This document shows positions 9,310-18,532 of a DNA stretch of 64,000 nucleotides, one piece after another; the first letter of the stretch is position 1; the number at the start of each line of letters is the position of its first letter. Source of the stretch: Marinobacter sp. GTDB lineage: Bacteria > Pseudomonadota > Gammaproteobacteria > Pseudomonadales > Oleiphilaceae. Below the pieces are notes generated by a model, which saw nothing but the letters and a program-made list of their open reading frames with translations, had not been told where the DNA came from and did not search any database. Made by a program: the position numbers and the translations under genes. The stretch covers positions 1-64,000 of the forward strand of contig JAGYIS010000006.1 in NCBI GenBank assembly GCA_018402255.1, written 5' to 3'.

Positions 9310-10992
9310 ATGACAACCATTGGCATAGACCTTGGCACTACAAACAGTGCCTGCGGCGTCTGGACAAAAGATGGCGTAAAGCTCATTCCCAACCGCCTTG
9401 GCGAAATCCTGACACCCTCCGTGATCAGCCTGGACACGAACAACGAACTCATCGTGGGCCGTGGCGCCCGGCAACGCCTGATCAATCACAGCGACCGTAC
9501 CGTTGCCACGTTCAAAAGACTGATGGGCACAGACCACACAATTTTCCTTGGACGCATGGGGTTCAATGCCACCGAACTGTCCTCTCTGGTTCTCCGGTCC
9601 CTGAAAGAGGATGCCGAAGCCTATCTCGAAGAACCTGTCTCCAGTGCGGTAATCAGCGTGCCCGCCTATTTCAACGACAATCAGCGCCAGGCAACACGAC
9701 AAGCCGCTGAACTGGCCGGGCTGAAGGTGGAACGGCTGATCAATGAACCGACTGCCGCAGCCATTACCTATGGCCTGCACCAAAAGCAGGAAGGTATGTT
9801 CCTGATTCTCGATTTCGGCGGTGGCACCTTTGATGTCTCCCTGCTGGAATACTTTGATGGCGTGATGGAAGTGCACGCCAGCGCCGGCGACAACCACCTC
9901 GGCGGCGAAGACTTTGTCGACGCCATGGTTGCCAACGTGCTGGCACAGAATCAACTTTCCAGAGACACAATCTCAGCACTCGACCTGCAGAATCTGTATT
10001 TGCAGATGGAAGGCGCAAAACGGAAATTGGGGCCGGGGCAAACCCTGACACTCACGCTGGGTAAGAAAACCATAGAATTCGAGGTTACCCAGGACTGGTT
10101 TATCGAAGTCTGTACCCCGTTGTTGCTACGGGCCAAAACACCGATCGAGAGAGCCCTGCGTGATGGAAAGATACCGGTATCCAGCATCGACGATGTGATT
10201 CTGGTGGGAGGCTCAACCCGACTGGCACCCTTCCGGTCCATGGTTGGACGAATGTTTGGCAGACTGCCTTCCTGCCACATTGACCCGGATACCGTAGTCG
10301 CCATGGGTGCGGCCATCCAGGCCGGGCTGGTCATGCGGGACGAAGCGCTGGACGACGTCGTACTAACCGATGTCTGCCCATTCACACTGGGTACCGCCGT
10401 CGCCAATGAACCCTACGACCGTGATCTGAGCTATTTGCCGATCATCGAACGTAATTGCGTGGTACCCATCAGTATTGTGCGCAGGCTTTTCACCGCAAGC
10501 CACAACCAGTCGGTCGTGCGTGTGAATGTCTATCAGGGCGAGAGCCCTGACATTAAAAAGAACATCTTCCTCGGCGAGATAAAGGTTCGGGTGCCCAAAG
10601 GCCCCAAAGGCGACGAAGCAGTGGATGTCCGTTACAGTTATGACGCCAACGGCATACTGGAGGTGGATGTCACCGTTGTCTCTACCGGCGTGAACAGGCA
10701 ACTGGTTATCGAGCGAGCACCGGGGGCACTCAGTGACGCTGAAAAACAGGCCGCCAGGGCTAAACTCGCCGGACTCAAATTTCATCCCCGGGAGGGTGAG
10801 GAAAACAGGATGCTTGTGGCAAGGGCTGAGCGCCTCTACGAATCGAGCCTGGACCACCGGCGAGAGTTTGTGGGCAAACTGCTGGACCATTTTCATTACG
10901 CTCTGGACCGGCAGCTTCCCCACGAGATAGAGCAAGCTCAGGCCTACATGAAAGACATGCTGAACCAGATGGAAAGCGAGAACTGGTTCTGA
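9310..10992 (+). CDS. hscC: Hsp70-family chaperone, HscC type
   Basis: A 560-residue Hsp70, shorter than DnaK and equal to HscC in size. The ATPase domain shows [15 protein letters not shown] at the start, [22 protein letters not shown] near 115, [24 protein letters not shown] and [11 protein letters not shown] near 300. A shortened substrate-binding domain follows, and there is no DnaK EEVD tail. ATG 9310 is chosen because it starts exactly at the ATPase fold. The stop overlaps the next gene's ATG by one base. The next gene encodes a J-like protein, matching the HscC/DjlB-DjlC partnership known in E. coli. The specialised client is unknown. Confidence 0.9.
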   Translation: MTTIGIDLGTTNSACGVWTKDGVKLIPNRLGEILTPSVISLDTNNELIVGRGARQRLINHSDRTVATFKRLMGTDHTIFLGRMGFNATELSSLVLRSLKEDAEAYLEEPVSSAVISVPAYFNDNQRQATRQAAELAGLKVERLINEPTAAAITYGLHQKQEGMFLILDFGGGTFDVSLLEYFDGVMEVHASAGDNHLGGEDFVDAMVANVLAQNQLSRDTISALDLQNLYLQMEGAKRKLGPGQTLTLTLGKKTIEFEVTQDWFIEVCTPLLLRAKTPIERALRDGKIPVSSIDDVILVGGSTRLAPFRSMVGRMFGRLPSCHIDPDTVVAMGAAIQAGLVMRDEALDDVVLTDVCPFTLGTAVANEPYDRDLSYLPIIERNCVVPISIVRRLFTASHNQSVVRVNVYQGESPDIKKNIFLGEIKVRVPKGPKGDEAVDVRYSYDANGILEVDVTVVSTGVNRQLVIERAPGALSDAEKQAARAKLAGLKFHPREGEENRMLVARAERLYESSLDHRREFVGKLLDHFHYALDRQLPHEIEQAQAYMKDMLNQMESENWF

Positions 10993-11942
10993 TGTGGCCC
11001 TGGTCTGAGCTCGGGCTGGAGTCAACCGACGATGTCCGTGCCATCAAGAAGGCCTACGCCAGGCTCCTGAAACAGACCAGGCCCGACGAACATCCGGAAG
11101 CATTTCAGCGCCTGCACCAGGCTTATAAAGACGCGTTGGCCAGCGCCCAACCACAATACCACCAGCCGGCTCCCACATTGGCTGAGCCGGCACCACTGGA
11201 ATCGACAAAGGCAGCGCAAGAACCATCGTTGGCCTCAGGTCTGTTCCAACCCCTGAACCACGCCGAGGACAAGCCACCGCCAAACGTCGATCCATTCCCG
11301 GGCCAGCCGGCGGATGAAACGCCTTTTCAGCCTGATAACCAGCCACCCGACAACAAGCCATTTCTTGATAAAACAGATGGCGAGCCCTCATATCTCAAAA
11401 GCGCCGTAATCAAACTTGAACAGGAGCCGCCGCCTCAGATAGACATCGACACTGCCAAAACGGTGCGGGGGCGAAAGATACTTCAGTTTGTCCGGGGTGG
11501 CCGCAGTACCGCTGCACCGCCACCGATTGACTCTACGCCGGCGGCAGGTTATGGATTGCGGATTCTGGCCTTTGCACTGGATATGCTTGTTATTGCGTTG
11601 GTCCTGATCATCGGGCAATTCGTCTGGGCAAAGACCATGGGCAACGCCGGCCTGCCACTGTGGCTGGCGGCGCCTGCTCTTTATCCGTTGACGGCCTTGC
11701 TGTGTGAGGGTTCTCGAATGCAGGCGACGCCCGGAAAGAGACTCCTGGGACTGAAAGTCGTGAACCCCGACCTGATGCCGCTCTCCCAACTCCACAATGC
11801 GGGACGATTCCTGGTGTTCGTTCTGACCACGGCTCTGCTCTGGAAAGGTATCTGGCTGATTAATGCGTTCCTCCACGGCCGCCTGCTGCATGACCGGATC
11901 AGCAGAAGCTATGTGGTGCATGTGCGCCACCTTGGCGGTTAG
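10992..11942 (+). CDS. J-domain-like protein fused to an RDD membrane domain
   Basis: A 316-residue protein in three parts. Residues 1-48 resemble a J domain (DDVRAIKKAYARLLKQTRPDEHPEAF), but the canonical HPD is RPD, as I recall for DjlB/DjlC-like proteins. Residues about 50-150 are a proline/acid-rich linker. Residues about 180-310 form an RDD domain with hydrophobic helices (RILAFALDMLVIALVLIIGQ, LVFVLTTALLWKGIWLINAF). Translationally coupled to hscC, so it probably recruits that Hsp70 to the inner membrane. The missing His is odd because the HPD His is needed to stimulate DnaK. The fusion to RDD is the unusual part. Confidence 0.8.
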   Translation: MWPWSELGLESTDDVRAIKKAYARLLKQTRPDEHPEAFQRLHQAYKDALASAQPQYHQPAPTLAEPAPLESTKAAQEPSLASGLFQPLNHAEDKPPPNVDPFPGQPADETPFQPDNQPPDNKPFLDKTDGEPSYLKSAVIKLEQEPPPQIDIDTAKTVRGRKILQFVRGGRSTAAPPPIDSTPAAGYGLRILAFALDMLVIALVLIIGQFVWAKTMGNAGLPLWLAAPALYPLTALLCEGSRMQATPGKRLLGLKVVNPDLMPLSQLHNAGRFLVFVLTTALLWKGIWLINAFLHGRLLHDRISRSYVVHVRHLGG

Positions 11943-11964
11943 TCGCCCTTGAGCGACAAACAAT

Positions 11965-12732
11965 TTATCGACGCGATTGCTTACGGCCGAGACCAAGATC
12001 GCTCTGAATGTGTTGCCACATCTTCCGGTATTCGACGGCGGCAGAACTGCGAGGTGCCAACAATTCCAACGGCAACCCTTCCTCCCCCATTCGCTCAACC
12101 ACACTGGCATAAGGAACGTCTGCAATCACCGATGTACCAAGCAGTTCTGTCGCCTGGTCCAGTATCTCCCTGTGCAGGTTCTTGCGCCTGTCCACCATCG
12201 AGAAAAACGGTCGCAGTTTCTTGTTGCCCAGCTTCTTGTCTTTCACAAACTCTCTTAACTGGTTCCAGCTGTTCAGTGACAGCCAGGTTGGCACCAGGGG
12301 CACGTAAACCTTGTCTGCCACCTCCAGTACCTGTTCGGTCAACCGGGACAGTGTCGGCGGGCAGTCCAGAATAACCAGACTGGTATCTTCCGAAAGCGGC
12401 GCCAAAAGATCCTTGAGGGCATTATGGCCTTCTTCCTGCTCCAGCTTGATATCAAAATTGCGAAAGCTGCTATGGGCAGGAATAAAGTCGAGTTCGGGGT
12501 AGACGTTTTCGTGGATAAACCGGGCAATGGGAGACGTGCCTTCCAGCAATTTGGATAGCTTACGGCCTTTGATCATTTCCGCGCCGGCCAGGTAGAAGCT
12601 GGCCGCCCCTTGCGGGTCCAGATCCCAGAGCAAAGTGCTGATATTCTCGCGGCTGGCCAGGTAGGCCATATTGACAGCAGCGGCGGTTTTACCCACGCCG
12701 CCTTTGGGACTGTAGAAGGCAATTATTCTCAT
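11965..12732 (-). CDS. ParA/MinD-family ATPase (orphan)
   Basis: A 255-residue deviant-Walker ATPase: FYSPKGGVGKTAAAVNMAYLA at residues 5-25, Walker A' DLDPQGAASFYL near 38 and Walker B LVILDCPPTLS near 115. The start at 12732 places the Walker motif at the usual distance; the longer frame to 12789 has no support. No parB or parS-like gene is beside it, so chromosome partition is not implied. ParA proteins also position membrane or cytosolic cargo. It is convergent with the J-like/RDD gene, 22 bases away. Confidence 0.85.
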   Translation of the reverse strand: MRIIAFYSPKGGVGKTAAAVNMAYLASRENISTLLWDLDPQGAASFYLAGAEMIKGRKLSKLLEGTSPIARFIHENVYPELDFIPAHSSFRNFDIKLEQEEGHNALKDLLAPLSEDTSLVILDCPPTLSRLTEQVLEVADKVYVPLVPTWLSLNSWNQLREFVKDKKLGNKKLRPFFSMVDRRKNLHREILDQATELLGTSVIADVPYASVVERMGEEGLPLELLAPRSSAAVEYRKMWQHIQSDLGLGRKQSRR

Positions 12733-12848
12733 GACGGGGGCTCCTGCCGTGTCTGTTGTCAGCAAACAGTACAGGATAACAGCCACCACAGGAGCATCTA
12801 TGAAGCTTTTATGACAGTTCCCGGAATCAGGATCAACGTCATGCGGGC

Positions 12849-12900
12849 ATGGAAGGCTTTCGTAAAACCACGCTCACGCGGCTTTGCGGAAGCCCTCCAT
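12849..12900 (-). promoter_or_regulatory. Long hairpin spanning the arfA-like stop codon
   Basis: On the minus strand, 12900-12878 pairs with 12871-12849: 23 positions, of which 21 pair (three are G-U). The six-base loop holds the TGA stop. No T tract follows, so it looks more like an RNase III substrate or translation block than an intrinsic terminator. E. coli arfA mRNA is cut by RNase III at a hairpin in the end of its coding region, so the protein is made only from nonstop mRNA when trans-translation fails. The same logic may apply here. Confidence 0.6.
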
Positions 12901-13029
12901 CCGCACAGTTTTGTCCCGGTTGCGCTTATACCTGGTTTTGTCTTCAACCACGCGCATCTGGTACTTTGGCGTTCTCAGTTCCCGTTGCACAGCGCTGTGC
13001 TGTGTGGCTTTCGCCCGTTTCTTCGCCAT
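12874..13029 (-). CDS. arfA: Small basic protein, probable alternative ribosome-rescue factor ArfA
   Basis: A 51-residue, very basic protein (MAKKRAKATQHSAVQREL, then RTPKYQMRVVEDKTRYKR, ending FRKAA) with GAGGAG seven bases before ATG 13029. The order of an aliphatic N-terminal part, an R-x-P-x-(Y/F)-x-x-RV block and a Lys/Arg/Tyr-rich tail resembles ArfA, which brings RF2 to ribosomes stalled on nonstop mRNA. The KGKGSY stretch of E. coli ArfA is replaced by EDKTRYKR. Strong support comes from the hairpin enclosing the stop codon, a known hallmark of arfA genes. It could instead be an unrelated small conserved protein. Confidence 0.6.
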   Translation of the reverse strand: MAKKRAKATQHSAVQRELRTPKYQMRVVEDKTRYKRNRDKTVRMEGFRKAA

Positions 13030-13104
13030 CTCGGTTTCTCCTCGTTTGGCTGGATTCTAACGGCACGTATGATACCACTTTCCTGAATTTCACGAGCGTA
13101 AGCA

Positions 13105-13725
13105 ATGACACTCACTGTGTGGCTCACATTTCTGGTCGCAGCACTTCTGATCAGCGTTTCTCCCGGTGCCGGCGCGGTTAACTCCATGAGCAGCGGTCTG
13201 CGCTATGGCGTTCGCAAATCTCTGCCCACCATTGCCGGCCAGCAGTTCGGTTATGGTGTGCAGATTGTGCTGGTGGGTGCAGGCCTGGGCGCCATAGTGG
13301 CGTCGTCCAATACGGCTCTGATGGTCATCAAGTGGATCGGTGTCGCGTACCTGATCTGGCTGGGCATCCAGAAATGGCGTGAAGAACCGGTGCAGGCATC
13401 CCGCGCAGACTTGTCTGGATTCAGCCCCCGCCAGCAGTTCTGGAATGGCGCGCTGGTGAACCTCACCAACCCGAAAGCCACGATCTTTCTGATCGCCCTG
13501 TTCCCGCAATTCCTGGTGGCCGGTACACCCCATGGTCAGCAGCTGGCTACCATGGGAACAACATTGATTCTGGTGGATATCCTGGTGATGGTGGGTTACG
13601 CCCTGCTGGCCAGCCAGTTGTTCCGGTTTATGACAACGCCCATGCGACAACGGCAAATGAACCGTTTGTTTGGTGGGCTGTTTGTGACGGCGGCGGTGGT
13701 TCTGGCCAGCTTCAAGCGTAGCTAG
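13105..13725 (+). CDS. LysE/RhtB-family amino-acid exporter
   Basis: A 206-residue inner-membrane protein with about six hydrophobic segments. The N-terminal family motif is ISVSPGAGAVNSMSSGLRYG, followed by WIGVAYLIWLGIQKWR and NLTNPKATIFLIALFPQF, both standard in LysE/RhtB. It likely exports an amino acid, such as homoserine, threonine or lysine, or a similar small solute. A single-gene unit closed by a terminator. Confidence 0.92.
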   Translation: MTLTVWLTFLVAALLISVSPGAGAVNSMSSGLRYGVRKSLPTIAGQQFGYGVQIVLVGAGLGAIVASSNTALMVIKWIGVAYLIWLGIQKWREEPVQASRADLSGFSPRQQFWNGALVNLTNPKATIFLIALFPQFLVAGTPHGQQLATMGTTLILVDILVMVGYALLASQLFRFMTTPMRQRQMNRLFGGLFVTAAVVLASFKRS

Positions 13726-13746
13726 CATACCCCGCCAGAAAGCATT

Positions 13747-13770
13747 GCGGCCCTTTATCAGGGCCGCTTT
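13747..13770. terminator. Bidirectional terminator between the exporter and acylase genes
   Basis: GCGGCCCT-TTATC-AGGGCCGC followed by TTT lies between two convergent genes (stops at 13725 and 13777). An 8-bp GC-rich stem. Confidence 0.8.
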
Positions 13771-13776
13771 GTTCGA

Positions 13777-16293
13777 TCACTCGCGAAGCTCAAGTGTTTC
13801 TACCACAGCCTCCGCGACCTCTCCTTCAGCAAACAACATCGGACGCCACTCAAGACCACTGTATAGCTCCGTCTGATCCGAAAAGTTCTCACTTTCCGGG
13901 TCATGACTCTGGCTATAGCTCAAGAACATTTCAGCTTTTGGACCATCCTCTGTGTACTCCAGCGCCATAACAAAGCTGGAGCCATAATTGATCCTGTAAG
14001 CCAACTCGTCAGTGCCATCGCCATTTTCATCCAGTGCAAACAGAGGGCTACCGCCCACCGGTCTGCCTATAAGGGTATTGGCAAGATCAGACGTGCTTCT
14101 TGAGCTGGCTTTGGTCTCCGCCATATTGAATACACCCTCAAAAGAGTAACCTCCGGAGATGGCAATCGGCTGGTCGCCTTCGGCTTTGAGAACATACTGA
14201 ACACTGCCCAGCGGCGCATCTAATGCAATTCCGGCATTGTTCAATCTGTCTGCCGCTGCAGCCAAAGCCTGGAGCACCGGATCATTGTTGGCATTGGCTG
14301 TATCTATGGGTGCCAGACCAGAGGGCGTGCTGACAGGCGCTTCAGGATCAAACGCCGTGGAGAACAACTCATCGGAGAGCTCCCGGTGACGAGACACCCG
14401 GAACGCCGCCAGAAATTCGCGCATCAGGTGAGCGCCTTTACTGTCGGTATTGTAGCGACCATCCCAGTTGATCAGCGTTTGACATGCCGCACCCAGGTTA
14501 AAAGATTCGCCTTCATATTCCACGGTAGGATACGTCGTACAACGACTGGTCAATTGATTCTTCCACTCTCCGCCAAATAGTGAGCCGTTGTGGGTCATCA
14601 CGGTTTTGAGCTCTTCCAGAGAAAAATGGCCATCAGCGCCAGCCAACCCGGAACTGCTGTTGTCAGAAATCAACTGGGCGTTGTAACGGGTACGAGTGCT
14701 GCGAATGGTGCCCTCAGGGCCATACATAATACTGAAACCTTCAAGCGGCTCGTCCAGATTGGAAAGCCAATGGCTACTGTTGGCGTTGAACACGTAATCA
14801 CGGCGGGTCTGTTGGGGCGCTTGGGCGAATGGCACAACACCGGGTGATCTGGTGGTGCCAGTATCAACCCACTCGTATTTGGCGTCATCACCCGGGAACA
14901 AGACGCTTCCGGCGCCGTCCTGCCAGATCGGTGCCAGCAAGGGCAACTGCGAAGCCTGCCGCCAGTACTGCTCTGCCATCAGACCCAAGTTAGGAACTTG
15001 TGTGCCGTCGATGTAGTTGGCAGTGCCCTCTTTATCAATCATCAGGGTATTAACCCAGGGAATGCCCTGATGCTCTTCGAAGGCGCTGAAAAAGGCCTCT
15101 CGACTGTCCGCTTTGCCCATCGCAAGCCACTGGTCCAGCATGCGGGTATTACCGGCATTGGCATCCCGGAACGCTACAGCTGTGTCGCTATTCCAACCCA
15201 GCGCTGGTGACAGGGATGCAAGATTAACAACCGGCCCATGGTGACTGAAGTACACCGGCTGGCTGTAATCGGCAAGACTACCATCAGGCTGTTTGACCTG
15301 GATCTGCACCGTTTTAGTCGTCATGTCGCGGTATTCTGGGGACTGACCATTTGAAGAATACTTGTAACGGGTCGGGTCATTAGGGTTTAACTCAAGCTGG
15401 TATAAGGTAAAGCGCTTGGACTGCGATACCGTGTGTGTCCACCCAAGATTCTGGTTAAACCCGACCACCACCGCTGGCACACCGGTCATCGTCACGCCGT
15501 TGATATCCAGCTCGCCGGGAATGGTCAGATGGTTCTGGTAAAATCGCAGTTCGCCGTCCCAGGGAAAGTGTGGGTTTCCTAGCAGCAAGCTTTTGGTACC
15601 TTCCTCGACCTTGTCCTCGCCCAGTGCCCAGCCATTGCTGCCGATGCCCTCTGAGGTGAACACCCTGGCAGCATCCAGTTCCAGGTCGAAAGCTGCCATA
15701 GTGGCCGTTGGTGGCCGTGCCGCGGCAATGGCGCTGATAAAGTTACGCGCGCTGGCCAGGCCTGCCAGGTCAAGATGGTAGGCCAGTAAGTCCTCAGCGG
15801 TAATGGGTTCGACCCATTCGGCGCCCCGGCAAGGCGACGGGTAATCCATCGGGCCGGCTCGTTCAGCCAGTGAGCGGTTGAATCCTGCCGCGTAGCCTTT
15901 TAAAAGCTCACTCGACGTTTCCGAAAGTTCACTGAACAATTCAGAGGCTTGTGCCGGATAGTCCAGAGCTTTGTAGCCAACGTCCGTGAGGATGTTCTTG
16001 CTCCTCTCACCGGGGCCAAAGTACCGGGACTTCTGAGACTTCAGTTTCACCAACTGCTCGGAAAGTGTGCATAGATTATTTCTGGCGTGATCGTATCCGG
16101 CACCGTAACCTAATGATCCATAATCATTGGCGATGATGTGCGGTACTCCGAATTCGGTGTAACGTATATCAACCTGATAGACGGGGTTTCGCTCCGATTC
16201 GGTTGACGAACTTGAGCCACCAGATCCTCCGTTACAGCCCGACAGAAGTAACGGGAAAATCAGCGAAATTGTTGTTAACGAGCGAATGTTCAT
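13777..16293 (-). CDS. Penicillin acylase/AHL acylase-family lipoprotein (Ntn hydrolase)
   Basis: An 838-residue protein with a lipobox (LLLSGC, Cys20) followed by a Gly/Ser linker, so a lipid-anchored periplasmic or outer-membrane enzyme. The acylase fold starts at about 40 (IRYTEFGVPHIIANDYGSLGYG). The self-cleavage site is Gly218-Ser219 in EGIGSNGWALG; Ser219 would become the N-terminal nucleophile of the beta chain. Later landmarks are NPHFPWDG, GVPAVVVGFNQNLGWTHT and a C-terminal ISGGYSFEGVFNMAE. Relatives cleave beta-lactams, aculeacin or acyl-homoserine lactones (PvdQ, QuiP). Substrate is not decidable here. Divergent from a membrane AraC regulator. Confidence 0.9.
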   Translation of the reverse strand: MNIRSLTTISLIFPLLLSGCNGGSGGSSSSTESERNPVYQVDIRYTEFGVPHIIANDYGSLGYGAGYDHARNNLCTLSEQLVKLKSQKSRYFGPGERSKNILTDVGYKALDYPAQASELFSELSETSSELLKGYAAGFNRSLAERAGPMDYPSPCRGAEWVEPITAEDLLAYHLDLAGLASARNFISAIAAARPPTATMAAFDLELDAARVFTSEGIGSNGWALGEDKVEEGTKSLLLGNPHFPWDGELRFYQNHLTIPGELDINGVTMTGVPAVVVGFNQNLGWTHTVSQSKRFTLYQLELNPNDPTRYKYSSNGQSPEYRDMTTKTVQIQVKQPDGSLADYSQPVYFSHHGPVVNLASLSPALGWNSDTAVAFRDANAGNTRMLDQWLAMGKADSREAFFSAFEEHQGIPWVNTLMIDKEGTANYIDGTQVPNLGLMAEQYWRQASQLPLLAPIWQDGAGSVLFPGDDAKYEWVDTGTTRSPGVVPFAQAPQQTRRDYVFNANSSHWLSNLDEPLEGFSIMYGPEGTIRSTRTRYNAQLISDNSSSGLAGADGHFSLEELKTVMTHNGSLFGGEWKNQLTSRCTTYPTVEYEGESFNLGAACQTLINWDGRYNTDSKGAHLMREFLAAFRVSRHRELSDELFSTAFDPEAPVSTPSGLAPIDTANANNDPVLQALAAAADRLNNAGIALDAPLGSVQYVLKAEGDQPIAISGGYSFEGVFNMAETKASSRSTSDLANTLIGRPVGGSPLFALDENGDGTDELAYRINYGSSFVMALEYTEDGPKAEMFLSYSQSHDPESENFSDQTELYSGLEWRPMLFAEGEVAEAVVETLELRE

Positions 16294-16453
16294 TAACGGT
16301 TCCTCTTTATTATGTTTGTGTTTCTGGAGCCGTCATTAGAGCAACCAAAATCAATGGAATCGTCCTCGACGATAGAGCCGAACTGATTTTTATTAAATAC
16401 ATAAAAACAACAGGTTAAAGGTTCGAACAGATCGATTCGAACGTGGAGAAAGG

Positions 16454-17635
16454 ATGAATTACTGGACGGGTACTGTTGCTCTGATCTGCCTTTGCATTGG
16501 CGTCATTCTGCTTTTTGCCAGCCTGAGCTGGTTTGTAAACCGGCAGAACGACAGGTTACCAATGGCATACCTGCTTGCGCTCGTCTGCCTGATGGTGCTG
16601 CAGTCATTGGAGTTCGTGTATCAGGCGAGCGAATGGATGGAGCGCGCTCCATTCTTTCTAAAGCTGGTCGACCCGATTATCGTGATGATTCCGTTTTGTC
16701 TCTATGGGTACATCCGAGCCATTCAGGGTGAAAATGCTCTGCGCCGGCCTTTGGATTGGTGGTTACACGCATCACCGATGCTTCTGGTTGCGTTGCTGGC
16801 CATACCATTCTGGAGCATGCCAGGTGAACTGAAGGTCCACTGGATGCTTCAGGGTAGAATCGCCGAATCACTCTGGCAGCCGGTCACGCTCCACGGAAAT
16901 GCCTATCTGGCTGTCATCGCGGTCACGAGCCTATTCTATTGGCTACTGCAGCGGAATCAGGGCATTCACACTCGAAAACCGGCTGTGCGCGAGTGGGTGG
17001 GCCATTTTCAGCTCATTCAATTAATTATCGCGGTGAGTATGGTGCTGCGAATCGCCATTTATCATGTTTTTGGTGAAAGCTTTTCTGTTGCTTATGTCTT
17101 GGCCCCCACCACGGCGTACCTCACTTATCTTTTGCTCACCCACGCACACCCACCGACACATGTACCAAGAGCTGTCAAAGCGCCCCTCGAATCAGCACCA
17201 TCGAACGGGCCAGAACATGAACCTGCAGTCGATAGCGCAGATATGGCCCTTTTCGAACACCTAAGTCAATCCATGGCAGATGGACTCTTCAAAGACAATA
17301 ATCTGACGCTCAGAACTCTGGCAGAAACGTGCGGTACTACCACTCATCAGGCTTCTGCGGTGATCAATCTATGCTCTGGCTCAAACTTCTATGAGTGGAT
17401 TAATCGATACCGTATCGACGAGGCCTGCACTGCTCTGAAAAGCACTGATATTGGCATATCGCAAATATGTTATGCGGTAGGATTTAACTCAAAATCCACA
17501 TTCAATACCGCTTTTCGCAAGCAAGTGGGTTGTACACCTACTACGTACCGCAAGAACGCGCGGCAAGCTCAGACGGGTTCATCAGGTGAGACAAAAAGGC
17601 CAGATGAGATCAGCCAATCCATCACGGGCGGGTAG
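16454..17635 (+). CDS. Membrane-anchored AraC-family transcriptional regulator
   Basis: A 393-residue protein. The first 240 residues hold about seven hydrophobic segments (for example GTVALICLCIGVILLFASL, PIIVMIPFCLYGYI, YLAVIAVTSLFYWLL), and the C-terminus (about 275-375) is an AraC helix-turn-helix pair (LTLRTLAETCGTTTHQASAVIN, GISQICYAVGFNSKSTFNTAFRKQVG, TPTTYRK). Such fusions read an extracellular or membrane signal and act on nearby genes. It is divergent from the acylase gene with a 160-base shared promoter region, which suggests it controls that gene. The 3' end overlaps the convergent Nmad3-like gene by 67 bases. Confidence 0.88.
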   Translation: MNYWTGTVALICLCIGVILLFASLSWFVNRQNDRLPMAYLLALVCLMVLQSLEFVYQASEWMERAPFFLKLVDPIIVMIPFCLYGYIRAIQGENALRRPLDWWLHASPMLLVALLAIPFWSMPGELKVHWMLQGRIAESLWQPVTLHGNAYLAVIAVTSLFYWLLQRNQGIHTRKPAVREWVGHFQLIQLIIAVSMVLRIAIYHVFGESFSVAYVLAPTTAYLTYLLLTHAHPPTHVPRAVKAPLESAPSNGPEHEPAVDSADMALFEHLSQSMADGLFKDNNLTLRTLAETCGTTTHQASAVINLCSGSNFYEWINRYRIDEACTALKSTDIGISQICYAVGFNSKSTFNTAFRKQVGCTPTTYRKNARQAQTGSSGETKRPDEISQSITGG

Positions 17636-18441
17636 TCGTCAAGATCCAACACGAACTCCTGGCCCCGGGCAACACTCTTCAAACGGCAATAGTCCGGACT
17701 ATCATCCACCCGCCAGCGTGCCAAATTATGATGATAGCTTAAAGGCTGCTGACCAGGTCTTGGCATAAAGACCGCCGGTAACCGCCAGTCAGTCACCTGC
17801 ACCGCATCCGGAGCCGTCAGTCGCTGGGGGTTTGTCAGTCGTCCAACGATTCCAGCTCCTGTCTTTTTCATCTCCACTCCTGGCAGATCAAGCCGATCAC
17901 TGCCCACATAAAGACAGTTCTGCCGGGAGCGCTCACCATGCAGGTGCGGATGATAAGCGGCCCAAGGTGGTACCTCTGTCATTCCATCCAACGGCCAGAC
18001 TTCGCCCACCTGCAACCATCCCCAGATGGCATGGAACGCCCGACTGCCCGGCACGAATCGCCAGCGCCCACGGTACTTTTCAACCGGCCGGAATAACGCA
18101 AAAAATAGAAATAGATCTCCCTGCCCCACTCCGCAATTAACAAGGTGAGCCTGGGCTGAGCTGTGCTGGCCAAGCATCGGCCGCCAACCTGGTTGCCGCG
18201 GGAATGCATCTTCAATCACATCCGGGTCCAGATGGGCACCTTTTCGGGAAAAGGCCGGCTTGCCGGTTAGCTGGGATACCAGTCTGCCAATGCTGTGACC
18301 CTGATGCTGAATCTGACCGTAGCGAATCGGTGATTGGTCATCAGGGATGGGCAGCGCCAGAAAACGTCCGTCGGGAAAGACGGGGTTGGGGCAGCCACCG
18401 GCGGAACTGTCAAAGCCTTTTCTACTGAGTATGAGCTTCAT
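17569..18441 (-). CDS. Nmad3-like (nucleotide-modification-associated) protein
   Basis: A 290-residue cytosolic protein. The N-terminus MKLILSRKGFDSSAGGCPNP and FPDGRFLALPIPDD match my memory of the Nmad3 family, found by context near DNA-modifying enzymes. Several conserved-looking Asp/His residues (HLDPDVIEDA, HPHLHG) would suit a catalytic or metal site. Here there is no adjacent methylase, phage or restriction gene. The 3' end runs antisense to the last 67 bases of the AraC gene. A function cannot be stated. Confidence 0.65.
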   Translation of the reverse strand: MKLILSRKGFDSSAGGCPNPVFPDGRFLALPIPDDQSPIRYGQIQHQGHSIGRLVSQLTGKPAFSRKGAHLDPDVIEDAFPRQPGWRPMLGQHSSAQAHLVNCGVGQGDLFLFFALFRPVEKYRGRWRFVPGSRAFHAIWGWLQVGEVWPLDGMTEVPPWAAYHPHLHGERSRQNCLYVGSDRLDLPGVEMKKTGAGIVGRLTNPQRLTAPDAVQVTDWRLPAVFMPRPGQQPLSYHHNLARWRVDDSPDYCRLKSVARGQEFVLDLDDYPPVMDWLISSGLFVSPDEPV

Positions 18442-18474
18442 AACTGCACATTATTTACGAAAGCCATCTCAACA

Positions 18475-18510
18475 AAAAGGGCCTGCCAGAGATCACTCGC
18501 GGGCCCTTTT
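18475..18510 (-). terminator. Terminator of the siderophore-binding lipoprotein gene
   Basis: AAAAGGGCC (18475-18483) pairs with GGCCCTTTT (18502-18510); read on the minus strand it ends in CCTTTTTGTT. It lies 23 bases past the stop of the lipoprotein gene. Confidence 0.75.
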
Positions 18511-18532
18511 ATGAACGCCCCGTTGGCAGGCA

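Noticed and set aside
12610-13086. Plus-strand ORF overlapping the ParA start and the arfA-like gene
   Set aside because: No domain, no ribosome site, antisense to better supported genes.
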